64,000 nt of DNA, from positions 4,413,001-4,477,000 of the forward strand of contig NC_020173.2 of NCBI RefSeq assembly GCF_000224145.3. Direction: 5' to 3'. Made by a program: the position numbers and the translations under genes. The first letter of the stretch is position 1. Each line of letters begins with the position of its first letter. Under the pieces are notes generated by a model that was not told where the DNA came from, did not search any database, and was given only the letters and a program-made list of their open reading frames with translations. This stretch comes from Ciona intestinalis (Eukaryota > Chordata > Ascidiacea > Phlebobranchia > Cionidae). Positions 23,401-35,800 of the stretch are shown piece by piece.

Positions 23401-26400
23401 TGTTAATGAACTAGTATAAGCAGTAAAAGTGCTTACCATTTGACTTAAGCATACCCAGTTTAAGATTTAACGCTGGCAAGATTGTGATTGCATGTTATTG
23501 TTTTCTTTGCCACCTAAATACACAAATCTGGGTTGTCCAAATTGTCAGCAACACTGTAAAAAACAACAATTAGTTCATAACCCATAAAGGTATATGTATG
23601 GTAACTTAACTTGTAAACCCTTGGGTGTTTAAAATAGACAAGTTGAACTGCCCTGCCATATGAAGATAAATAAGAAATATTACCACTTACAAATACCCTG
23701 TTTTAAAGGTTATTGGAAGCAAAATAGTGCAGATTCTTTACAGTGATTTTCAAGCAAGGGTTGTCAATGGAATATGCGAGCTTACTGAGTTTGCCAAGCG
23801 CCTTCCAAATTTCCATGATATATCTCTTCAAGATCAGGTAATTTGTGATTCCACAAGTCTTTAAGATCTTGTTAATGAAATAGGCCATTGTATTTTTACC
23901 AATAAAATTAATTAAAGTAAAAACATTTAGACTTTTTTTCCTGTGCATATTTTGTTATGATGCCTCTACCTATCGTAGAGTGAATATATATGATAAAAAA
24001 GGGGCAGTATTTCATTTGTAGTAGCACTAAAAGGTTGGGTGTATAACAAAACTTAAGGAACACGTAGGCCTATTAACTTCTAGGCACTCTATAATGACTA
24101 AGCTATTTCGGGGGTTCAATTTTAAAGGCAAATATTTACACTTAGTTGTTAATTCCCATAAAAGAGGATCACAGTTGTTCAGCATACATTTACTATGGGT
24201 GGGGTGTGGGAGTAGTTAAATGATAACTAAAATTTTATCATTGGTTTAATGGTTGCCAACTTGCCAGTAGCAGTTACTTTCATTGTTCCAAAATTCTGGT
24301 TTCGGATTTGGGCGGAACTGGGCGTTACGGTCTGCCAATCAGTAAACCTAATGTTTAACGACTTCACTTATTCCAAAATTATAGTACATAGGATTGAAAT
24401 ACAATGTGGTTGCTCCATTATTGACAGTTTATGTTAGGTGCATATTTAATGAGCAGAATGGTAATTTACTTATTATTAACGGTAAATTACCACATTATTG
24501 TTGGAATAGGCTTTCATACCTTATCATGTATTTTTTGTTCAATGGCTAACCCACAATTAAGCTACCCTTTCTGTCATTGGTGGAACTGGACCACATAAAG
24601 CATTCTTAAAGGACTATGAAACAGTAAATTAACGTCATTAAAATATATATATAATTTCTATTTTAGTTCATTGGATATATTTAGAGTACTGTGGTAAAAA
24701 ATATAATATTTCTAAAATTGCTTTTAGGCAAAACGGTTAGAAATAATTTAATAACAAAAAATACTCCTAATATTTGTATCATTTTATAATTGCCTATTTT
24801 AATATTAATTTAATTTGTACCATAACAAAAAAGGCCCACAGTGCTTACAAAAGGTATATTATGTTAGAAATATAAGTGGTTGTGTTATTGTGCATAGCCC
24901 TATTCAGTAACGCTAGTATAGTTTTGATTCCGTTGGCATTACTCTGTGGTATTTTGGGGAACGGTGTTGCAGTCTCTTTCCGTATAGTTTACAGTTGTAT
25001 TGTAAAGCATTGTGTATTTGTGTATATGTTTCCTTTACCTAACATTCAACTGGCAGTGACTGTGGGTCTGTAGTCATTCATTATTTTAATAAATATATAA
25101 GGTTTGCTCTGAACTTGAAATAGGTTTACGTTACACCCTATTTTTTGGGAATTTCTAATAAAATGAACAGTGGGTAAATGATTAATTTATACATGTACTG
25201 GAATAAACATTAACTTGTAATTAGAGAAGACAAATAACGTAATAAGCGTTTCCTATGTTATGACTACTATCTGTTCTATGAATCTTTAATGGAAATTGGG
25301 TATGCTAATTTCTAAATGGTTTAATTGTTTGGTTTATTTTAAGTTATCTATAATTCATTGCTGTTCATATGATTAAATTGCTGCTGTAAACATGTAGGCA
25401 AAATGCATATTTTGGATTTTTAGAAACATTCTCAATTCTTAACAATAAAATCAATAGCATTTTTATTGACTAAGTATTCAATTGCTGCTGTAAACATGCA
25501 GTGCAAAGTGTTTTGTTTTAGAAAATTCACCTGGTCTTAACAATACAATCAATAGAATTTTTATTTTATATTTTGCTTTCTAGTGATCTGCGTTTCACCA
25601 ATCAATTTATACTGTTTAATTTTTTCTTAACTGTTAATGCCTTTACAGGTAATTCTATTAAAGTATGGAAGCTATGAGACCATGTTTGTACTCTTCAGTC
25701 GATTAATTTATGGAGAAGGCATGATTTTACCCAAGTCCAACATATACGTCACATTCAACTTTGTGTATCAAGTAAGCTAGTTGTTTTTATTTTCCCACTA
25801 TTGCCCCTACCATAGCACACAGGGGTAGCTAATCTATGGTAAGCACTGAGCAGACGCACAATGATCATTAAGCCTTTTTGTACTATAACCCAATTCTAAA
25901 ATTATCGCTTTATAACCAACTACACTTTTTAGTAGCAATCCCAAATGATAAAAACATAAAAATCCAAATTGTAACTCCCTTTTTACCCTCGCGTGGCTGG
26001 AAAGCGACAGTCGTTAATCATGGGTTTTTGTTTCAAACACCTCGTGCTAGCTTACGAGTTACCCAATATGTTACTTTGTGGGTGATTTTTTATTTTTTTT
26101 ATGTGTGGCTGATAATTTGGACAACCCGTTAGTAACCACTGAGTTGTTAGAGGCACGCATGCTAATCAACTGTGCTACAGTGCGGGACAACAGCGCCCGG
26201 CCGCCAGATATTAATAAAAAAATAATTTTAATTTAAAATTCTGCCTTCTCTAGCTTGGTGTTGCTGGAGACATAATGAAATCGAAATTCTTATTTGCCAA
26301 GAAGATGTTGGCACTAGAACTAACAGACGATGAAATGGCTCTCTTTGTTGCTATGATTATTCTCTGTCCAGGTGATATTACGTTGGCTTTTGCCTCATAC

Positions 26401-28337
26401 TTTATTATTGTATTTCATTCCTTCAATAGACTACAGCTAAAAAATGGTAAAACCCATTATTGTAGTTCAGTATTTCAACTTAGCGTACAAATGCTTTTCA
26501 AAAAAAGATAATCATGTTTTTAATAATGATTTTTGTGTCTGTAGTTATCAACTAACATGTATACTGTTGTGTAAAAAGAATTTCATTTTGTGTCCACCTG
26601 CTTAGTGTAGTCTTAATAACAAAGTCACATTTATTAGATCGACCCGAAATCAACGACCGCAAATTGGTAGAGCGAATACAGGAAAAAGTTTTATTTGCAT
26701 TGGAATATCAGCTCTCTATATCTCACCCTCACAAACCAAGGTCTTAATAAATAGGGTGGGGGAAGACGGAACATCCTTTTATTTTATTTTCTTATTTTAT
26801 TTGGTAGTAAACAAATGTGTCCCGTCTTCCCCACCCCACTATAAGAATACTTCAAACCAAAAGAACATATGCAGGGATAAAACAGCATTTGTTAAAACAT
26901 ACTTACAGTTAAAAAATATTTACATTTAATGTTTAATTATTTTGAAGATAAGCTACTAATAGAAGCAAAAGTATATAATATATAATTTTTCATAAAATTA
27001 TCTTTATTGAAAATGGTAGCAAAAGTCAATGTAATAAAAGCAGGAAATAAACAGGACTTTTCTAATCAAATTATTGATTTAATAAAATTCGTTGAATTTT
27101 TATTTTCAATGCAACAGCTTAAATAAGGTATACTAAGAAGAGAAGAGAAATAGAGAATGGCATAAAAAACGATGGGCGCTAAAACACTATATAGTAGGGT
27201 GGGAAAGATAGAACACATTTGTAACATATTATCAATATATTCTGATCGCGTTTTAAACAGTCAACAACTGTCTATGATAGCTGTAAGGATATAGTGTTAT
27301 GATTATTTGAATGTTCCCTGTTTACTACCAAATAGGATGAGAAAATAAATTAAAAAGGTGTCCCATCTTCCCCCAACCTCGTATAAATAAAAACTACTCC
27401 GGAAAAATATCAAATAAAAAATGTGGCTGCTAAACGCAACATACGGTAAACCTACAGCGTATTTTTTTTAATTGAAATAAAACAAACTTAAATGCAGCAC
27501 AAGGAAATGTTGTGTTAACAAAACAAATAAAACTGCAGGTTTGGTGTAAACTAAATATATTATGCAATAGTTATATCACACATTTTTTCTGACTTTGGCA
27601 ATAATATTTTATTGAGTTCCTATAATTAAAATCGATGCGTCGAACGTAATAGTCAGTTCTATATTATTGTTATCACATCATGCATTAGTAAGCCTATCCA
27701 GACTATCCAGTCTATTGGTCCGATAACGATTTTGTGACCATCGCCTCATTAACCACCAAAAATATCATTACTGCTACCTGCGAGTTCTTTACAGAAATAT
27801 CGACTGCAGGTGGCTAGACAGGCTCGTTCATATAAACGTAATCCGTTGTGTTTAACGTTAATAAATGAATTAACTTAGTTCTCGCGTGGCGGGTAACGAC
27901 AGCTGTTATAATACGGACGTTCCGTTGTATACACATCGTGCGCAAATGTAACTTATTGCGTAAACTTTTTGTGGGATTTTTTTCATTTTTAGTGTATGAC
28001 TACTAACAATTTTAGACAACCCATATTGAATTGGTTTGGAGCAATTGCTGTCAAGTATTTTGCTTAAGGACACCTATACGCCCACAAAGGAAGCAGGGTA
28101 GACCCTTAAATATCTTGTGGGCCATAAAAGGTAATCGCGCTAACCACTATGTATACCGCCTATACATAGGTTCTAAACCGACAAACGTTTTATTGTAGGT
28201 TGTTCGCCCACTTACTTTTAAAGATGGCGGAACTCCGGGAGCTGGTATCGAAGCATGTTGTCATGGTGCAGAAATTGGCGGACGCTAAGGATTTCGTCCC
28301 ACCTCTGCTTTGTGAGATCATGCAGGACATGAAATAA
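20473..28337 (+). CDS. PPAR: PPAR-type nuclear receptor
   Basis: Eleven exons join in phase to 644 codons: 20473-20590, 20986-21077, 21433-21571, 21645-21856, 21971-22076, 22619-23274, 23709-23837, 25649-25771, 26254-26371, 26638-26740, 28199-28337. The DNA-binding domain (about 49-118) has P-box CEGCKG and, in the second finger, CVQSC: a three-residue D-box, the hallmark of PPARs. AIRFGRMP follows as in the family. The ligand-binding domain (about 440-644) contains [51 protein letters not shown] and a C-terminal helix [12 protein letters not shown]. The family binds DNA as an RXR heterodimer and senses fatty acids. Oddities: the hinge carries a long Ser/Asn-rich exon (codons 223-441), making the protein about 150 residues longer than vertebrate PPARs, and some ligand-anchor residues differ. 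The ATG at 20473 is used because exon 1 then ends in the phase that exon 2 needs. Confidence 0.95.
20828..20852. repeat. TA microsatellite
   Basis: Run of alternating T and A in PPAR intron 1. Confidence 0.8.
23838..25648 (+). other. PPAR intron 7
   Basis: The longest PPAR intron apart from intron 10; AT-rich, with a two-unit tandem repeat near its 3' end (25376-25566). No gene or MITE was seen inside it. Confidence 0.6.
25376..25566. repeat. Two-unit tandem repeat, about 104-base period
   Basis: AATTGCTGCTGTAAACATG starts at 25376 and again at 25480; both units also share TCTTAACAATA and ATCAATAG.ATTTTTATT. Lies in the intron before PPAR exon 8. Confidence 0.7.
25985..26195 (-). mobile_element. 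SINE-like repeat, shortened
   Basis: Shares CGCGTGGC..AAAGCGACAG, GACAACCCGTTAGTAACCAC and a worn tRNA-like end (GCATGCTAATCAACTGTGCT) with the other copies. Sits about 58 bases before PPAR exon 9. Confidence 0.6.
26750..26843. mobile_element. Very short MITE, mostly terminal repeats
   Basis: Only 94 bases: AATAGGGTGGGGGAAGACGG at the left and GTGTCCCGTCTTCCCCACCC at the right with TTGGTAGTAAACAAA between. Starts about 10 bases after the donor of PPAR exon 10. Confidence 0.8.
27189..27385. mobile_element. MITE, near full length
   Basis: Left end TATAGTAGGGTGGGAAAGAT, right end GGTGTCCCATCTTCCCCCAA. Inner words AACAGTCAACAACTGTCTAT and TTTACTACCAAATAGGATGA. In PPAR intron 10. Confidence 0.82.
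27881..28165 (-). mobile_element. SINE-like repeat, longest copy
   Basis: About 285 bases from CGCGTGGCGGGTAACGACAG to GCGCTAACCACTATGTATAC (plus-strand reading), with CCTATACGCCCACAAAGG in between. Ends 33 bases before the last PPAR exon. Confidence 0.65.
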
Positions 28338-29816
28338 CGATTTTTGCGCACGTATAACGTGGTTTTGGCTACTCTATGCATATTAAAGCTCAAGCTGAGA
28401 TTGTGGGGACAGCTTGTTCTAATGTGATGGGTATTTATTATTTCCTTCATGCAACCAACATTGTACATGAGATTTTTTTTTAATTTCAAGAAAGAATTGT
28501 AATTAACAATGCTTTTCAAAGTTACATACATTTAACTCCCAATCTAGTTTATATTTTTTGTAACGTGTTTCCAGTGTGTGTTGTAAAGTGGTGATGTATT
28601 GTGCAACTTTTTTGTTCCTCCGGCGCAAGTGAATATTTGTTTTGAACCTGCCACTGTGATGTTAATTGTTTTGTAATTTATCTTTTATCGCATTGGTACT
28701 ATGGGTGCTTTTTTTTGTGCTTTTCCAGGTTAAGACAAGCTTTGTGTTCTAAGTTTTCGGTAAATTAGAGCTTGAAATTGAACAAAGATTCCATTTATTG
28801 TATAAGCGATATTTCTGTACTCCGTGCAAAAAATGCCATGTTTTATAATTTATTGCTCTCAAGAAATCGAAAATATTTAAGCGACTTTGTCGATGCCGCT
28901 ATCGGTCGTGGATAAATAGGGTTGAATTTCCGAGAAAGTATAATGACGATTAAGTTAATGAAAATAAAAATAATTATTTAGGTGTACGCTGTATTTTGTG
29001 CTGTGAAGGGTTTTTTAAATGTTGATGATGGTATACATGTATTACCACAAAGTTACTCTCGTCTATAGGAAATATGAGCCGAAAGGTGTGGTTGTGAGCT
29101 GTACCTGCCATGTATAGATACTACGATGGTTAATAATACAATTAGGTCAACAAGCCAATGCCTGTGTTCGCTTGGAAATGCGAGTAATGGCTGTTTACCG
29201 TGTTAAATAATATTTTCGGAGAGATATCCCGTCAAATTTGTGCAAATGGTTTGAAAAAGCTGACAGTCTACACAAAAACAAAGTAAAAGTTTCGAGTCTA
29301 GCCAACGGAACATGCTGACAATGATGTACATAAACATACTTGCCCAACCAAACTCCAAATACTGTCCGCAATATAATACATGTTGTTACTGTTACACCAG
29401 TTGAGTTTCTTTCACTGAGGATTTATAAATGATGTTAATAGTATTTTATAATAAAGGCTGTGCCCATTTATTATTGCTTATATCTCTTGTTTTTCATGAT
29501 ATACATTTGCGCGGGATTTTGAAGAAGTTCGTTGGTTGGGGAAGATCCCTGGGACAAGTAATGGTTATGGTTTCCACTTTCCATGCTTTTGCAATGTCTG
29601 CAAAAAATAGGCAAAGTACGATAATTAATAAATATGTTATTTGTTTAGCTTTTAGATAGGCAAGCTTTAACTAAGTGACTGTAGGCGTTTCGTTACTACT
29701 TCACTGTGAGATTAACATCAACTGCGATCGTGCACGTTATAACACTGTTACCAGTGGTTACTAAGTTGTAATTTTTGTGGAATACTAATAAACTGTGGCC
29801 ATTTCTGCTGTTCAGA
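28338..29816. other. Between PPAR and the RhoGEF gene
   Basis: Contains the PPAR 3'UTR. A possible polyadenylation hexamer ATTAAA lies at 28382-28387, 45 bases after the stop; others further on may be used. The distal part should hold the upstream promoter of the RhoGEF gene. No further gene seen. Confidence 0.4.
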
Positions 29817-32800
29817 ATGAAACGTTCAAAGGATTCCCTTTCAGTGCTAAAAGAAAGTAGAAAAAAGAGGAAAGTTGACAGCACACTAAGTACTTGGTGA
29901 GTAACGCAATGTAAATCTTAGATTGTTGCATAACAATGATACCACGGTATTTTTTTTATTGTTTATACATATACAAACTAGCGAAACAGTAACATTAGCT
30001 TCTGTAGCAAAAAAACACTTATCAATATGTCTTATAATATATTGAGGCATGCCATGAGATTTAAATCAGAGTTTGCCCTTTAAACCCAGATAATGTTTAT
30101 TTACAGCATTAACACAATTGAAAGAAGAATAACGAGATCAACATCATTTCTGTCTCCTCTTACAAGCTTAAAGGTAATACTAATATATTTTTTACATTGT
30201 ACTATGTGAAGAACTAGGTAAATAATTTCAGCTAGGGCCTAGGGGCAGTATTTATTTTAATTTGAAATTTTGAAAAAAAGGTTATATCTTGGTCATATTA
30301 TTAAAATTCACATCACATATATATTCGTATAAGCAATGTTGTTAAGATTTTGTTTGCAATCAAAACTGTGATATTGGTATACCAAAAGTAAAACATATCA
30401 CATGTGCCAAATCTGGAGTGGCAGGGCATTAAACCATATTCTCTGCATCAACCAGTAAACATTACAAATTTAGAACCAAATTTGTTTTAAAAGATAGTAT
30501 GTCTAATTATTTCTGCCTTCCTTGCATTCTAAAAATTTTGGCGTAAAACAGATTGTTATTCTTTTATACGGTGTCGATTATAAAGCTAAGTTGATTTTCA
30601 TGAAGAAGTTAAATAAAACTTATATATGCCATGTTTTTGTTCTTGAATTAAACTCTAAGCTTTATAATAAGTTATAAGCTGATATATAGTGTTTTGTTAT
30701 GCAGACTCCAAGTGCCAGAAAACGAAAGAAGATAGACTGTTGTAGCGAAATTGGGCCTTGTTGCTCACAAGCAGACAAGTTTAAGGTAAGATTCATTCTA
30801 GAATAATTATCATAAAAAATAGAAACGCTGGGGTCTGGGGCAGTTACCTAAAATCAGTTGTTTTTTATGAAAAAATAGGGTTTTACTTTTATATACCCAC
30901 TCAGTCTAATAAGCTTGTGGAATAATATACTGTTTTCTGTTTAGGATTGTGTATTTTCCAAATAATATGAAATTTTTGGTAAGAGTACATTGTAGCTGTA
31001 GGTATAAAAGTTGTTAAAATAAGTTCATACTAGTAGTTCTGTAATGTTGCTTTTGCTAACCAGAGTTTGATAGGTGCTCACTGCTGTCTTCATCTTTCTG
31101 ATAAACTCTGTTTAGGTTTAGGGTATTGTTTAATGAAACCTATAAAGATTCTAGATAGTAAATATTGTTTAATTATTATATATATAATATTTTATAATAT
31201 GTATATAACTGTATCATGTATGTATTATATGGTCTTCAATGTCTTGACACTTCTCGACATCTCGCACTTTTGTAATACAATATAACTAACACTTTGAACT
31301 TTAAACTACCAAAGCCTAATATAAGTTAGTGGATTTAAAACAAACTACAAAGGTAACAGTGTAAAGTATCACATTTATACAGAAAACGTTGTAAAATTGC
31401 TTTCATCCATACAGGATAGTAATAATTACTTTCGCATTTAACCTGGCCTTCAGCTGGCGATAAAGAGCCATACGCGTTCAATAAACAGATACGACACGAA
31501 TCGTTATATAAGTAACAGTCGTTGTGTCATGAATTTTCTCCGTATTTATGTGTGACCAACTGCTAAATTCTGAGTATGAAAACCATGTACAAAACCCAAA
31601 CCAGACAAATGATTTAAAATTTAAATGTTTGTGTCGCTGTGGTCTGTATACCAAACGTTTTACTGCTGCGATGTTGCACGCATACAAATACCACAAACTT
31701 TCCCACGCGGTCACGCTACATTTTACTGTGTTTTTCTGCAATGGCAAATATTCAACAAATAATACGAATAAAGTTTGGTTTTGCGTGATTCAAGTCGGCA
31801 CTATGGAAAAGCGCACTTGGTTTTTGTAGCGACGCCCCTCTTGTAACCTTCATAAATATAGCTGGTTAAACATACAATAAACCGCCCCTACGTACGGACA
31901 CAGGTTTTGTTGCACTTTGCACGTAATGTGTTAACTATTAACTCTACGTTTCCTTTATGTGATTACGTCATTTTACTGGAATTAGCTTTTGTTGCAATGT
32001 GCGTTTGTGTAGTTAACACATACCATTTATGCATTAGGTTACGGTTAAACAACAGAATTGATATGCTTGCGATTTATGTATTTTGAATACGCAAGCCTTT
32101 CAAATTACAGAGCGTTGTCATTCGGAATGAATATTTTCTTAGTTAGAGTTAACGTTTATGTATTCGTAAGATTTCTTTCCCAAAACTTATATAACGTTCC
32201 GTTTTATTCTTGTTCTGGTGTAAGCGCTATTAACTCAGTAACGGGAAGCGAAATTTCATAACAAATGCTTTCCAAGAAATCTGTGACCTATTCCTATAGT
32301 TTACACGCATAAACCCCGGCTTCACTATTCGATTGACACAATTGCCTGTTATTGTTTGTTGGTGCGATTTGTTAGTTACCAGAACGCGCAGAGCATGGTC
32401 AAATGAACTATTGACCCCTTAACCACATCAATAGCTGTGAAAGGAAGTATTGGTTACCACAAACGTGTTTATCGCTTCCCTAGTGTAAATTGAACAAAGT
32501 AATAACGGACTGTCATACTAATTCCTGGCAAACAGGCCTCATGGTGTATCGTTACACACACTCCTACATCTGTTTTCCCATAACATATGGTCGTACTCAT
32601 CTCCCACGACGATACATCTGAAACGTTCACGCTTGACGAAATCTTTTATTTTTTTATGTAAGATTTTTTAATGTATAAATATATATCCAATAATATGAAG
32701 ATGGACTGTTTGAACAAAAGATTGATGGTACCATTTTTGGGCATATATTTATCTCATAGAAACCAAATCGTTGAACGTGACTTTTGTACGTTAGATATGT

Positions 32801-35800
32801 CGTAGCACTTGTAGTTTCGTTACAAAAATCATCCGACTTCATTTGCACTAAATCAGCGCCCAATTCACGGAGTTTATCACAGTTATGATAATATGATGTT
32901 TATACATGCCCCGTATAATAATTCGTTAGAAATTTATTTAACGATTTTCTTTGACTATTCTAGCGCTTTGTATTATTTTCCTAATTTCTTTCGTATTCTT
33001 GTACATTACCATAATAACTAACATAGCCGAGTTATAAATAAGTTATGCATATCCTACCTGGTTACCGCCTACATAAGCTGTGTAAATAATTTTTTTTTAC
33101 CTCCTGACAATTAACAACCGTAGTTACACGGAACCTCCATTTGCTCGATTGAAATAAACACACGCTGCCCGGACGAGTGATTAACATTAAACCGAGTATT
33201 TAATGATGAAGTGAGCATTATTCACAGTTGATCGCGTGATTTTGCATATGCCAAGTATGCATCACCACGTTTAGTACCACTACAACACACGTACGATTAG
33301 ACATTAAGGCCTGTAATAGTTACTACACAGATTACTTCATATGCTGTATGCTACTCGTGTATTTAAAGTTTCGTTTTCAAACCTTAAAAATACCTTTGTT
33401 AAAAAAGTAATATCTTTTCATGTAGGGGTAAGCCTCTTGGTAAACCCCTTTCTAGTTGCCTTTCACACAACATTATTTTGGTCTCCATTCTTACTTTTTT
33501 ATAATAACAGAACTAAGTTTTGCGTTTTGGTCGAGACACTAATTAGTAATTATGCATATAATGTTCGTTCGATTGTAAAACATAAAATCAATAGGCTGGT
33601 GGGAATTTGAGGTAGCTGTGAAAAGTACACCCAATGTTCCAGTTTGCATTAAATGCCATAACTTGTTATTCCTAAAATTCAAGATCATTAGGTTAAACTA
33701 GCTGATGGTTTTGTTCTTCGGTTCCAAAATGATTCAACTGTTCCGTGACGCAAAACGAGTCACTTCGTGCATTATTTCAGAGCAAATGAATAATGCAGAA
33801 ACGGTTGACTCGCGCAGCACGTTTCCGAACCACAGTTCCAGTACACGATCACCCGAGTTTAGCTACAGCTTAGAAGTAAAAAGTTTCCTGTCCTGCCTTT
33901 ACAGACGGGTATAGTTTGTTAATAATACCAAGAATTTTGTTTCTGTAAACAGTAAAGAAAGATGAAAATTTATTTGTAGAACAGTTTTTGTAGAATTGTG
34001 TTATTTTCTAAGTTTCTTAGTTTGTTTTTATTGTTTTGTAATACCAGTCAATACAGATCAATTCGGTTTGGCTTTCGTGTCTAACAGGCTGTTTTTTTTT
34101 ATCTAAAATCGTTTAAATTGTAATCCGGAAATTTTCGACAGCCCATCCGGCTTTTACATGCTTTGTCCTGGTACATTATAAAGCAAATCGATGTATTCTA
34201 TTGAATTTATAAGGTATTTTTGCTTCAAAATTTAGTGACAAAATGAGTGTGTCGTACAAGCCATACTTCCACCAATGTATGTGAAGTTGCTGAAACTATT
34301 TTGGTATAAACGTAAAAATCTGTGTTAAATGTCATTAGTTGAGCCAGCGCTTATGTGTGGACAAATGCGATTGCTGTTGTTTTCATTCGTTTGTAGCATT
34401 TTAATAAATGGCGCAGTGCATTTAATATTAGAAATCGTTTTACAACTTAGCGCGTGCTCGCTCACTTAAACTTCTACTTGAAGTGCTTATTAGGCGATAT
34501 CCAGACGCATTGAAGCACCTCGTTGTTCCTGTTGCAGCGGTTAAGGGTCGCTGAAAATTCTCCACTTTCGCGTGGCTTCCAATAAGAACGGGGAATTTTG
34601 AAGTGTGTTTACTGCGCACTTCATTGTTCCGCATTGCAGATTAATACGTGATGAAGTACCCTCCCTAGCGTTTCTCGTACCTCTCCAAGTTGGTCGTTTG
34701 TAAACTTTCTTTAACCGCCGTCGCTCTTCTATACTTTCTAATGAGATTATGTCCCTTACATTTACCGACATGTATTCCTAAGTACTTACATCCTCTACTG
34801 AGCCAGTAGACAAATACAATTCCTGTCCCGTGCGCTCCCTCAACCAGTAATCGTTCCTCTAATTGCTTGGTCACGAATCCCCACAGTCCATAATCCAACC
34901 AAATCAAAAACGGGCGCAGGGACTTACATCCCGGGCGCGGGTTGCTAATTTCCTGCCTGTCAAAGGCTCATATTATGTTCCAGCAATATTTTTCGTTTAC
35001 CCGTTAATTTTAACGCGGAACTTAACAAAACTTAGTGTCAAAAGTTCCTTATGTTGTTCTTGGAAAGTACATTGCCGGTTCAACCACTTGAAATAATCGA
35101 TAATGTTGACGTTCCCCAAATGGGCTGTCTACTTGCCCCTGCTAACCTCCAACTTGATCAGTTTTCAAAATAACAAAGCGAAACCAATAATACATATAGG
35201 TAGCTATCATAGGTATCCGGTAATTGGGCAACGAACAGGCTAATAAAAAAACTCATTGAAAGTGACATGAAATTATGCGATTGTGTTCCAAAATTAGCAA
35301 TAATACGTGTTGTTTTGTTGTATTCTTTAATTCAAGGTGATTCCGCTGAACTGTATTTATGAATATACGCGCAGCGTCCCTCTAGTTAACATTGTTATAT
35401 TAAGCTTACTCATCCCAGTTCAATAATAAAAGGCATTGCGAAACTATTCCTAAATTTTGTGTGATTTACATTAAAATGCATTTATTCCATTTAACAGCTA
35501 AACATAAACTTTGTATACTGTTCTCTAGTGTGTAGGTATAATCCAGAGAATATAGCTTACATTTGCTGTGTCTTATGTTTAAATTTTTTTCGAAACAGTC
35601 CAGTTTAAACGCAAAATCTCGGTGCTGAATTTACAGCTCCAGCAGCGCAGCAATTTACGACGGTTCCAAGTGGGACAGCTGGATGCACAATACTTCTCTG
35701 TGTGTAGTCCACTGTATTAACGGGGTCAAATGACACACTGTTCCCGTTATTTGCCACTGTTTAATTTCACTACACGCGTGTGTGCACACGGACACTCAGC

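Noticed and set aside
31548..31829. 93-codon open frame with several cysteines and histidines
   Set aside because: Spacing does not fit a zinc finger, the start is internal, and an antisense frame of the same length overlaps it.
34440..35096. Cluster of overlapping open frames on both strands in the RhoGEF intron
   Set aside because: No family resemblance and no fitting splice phases; GC-richer sequence explains the long frames.
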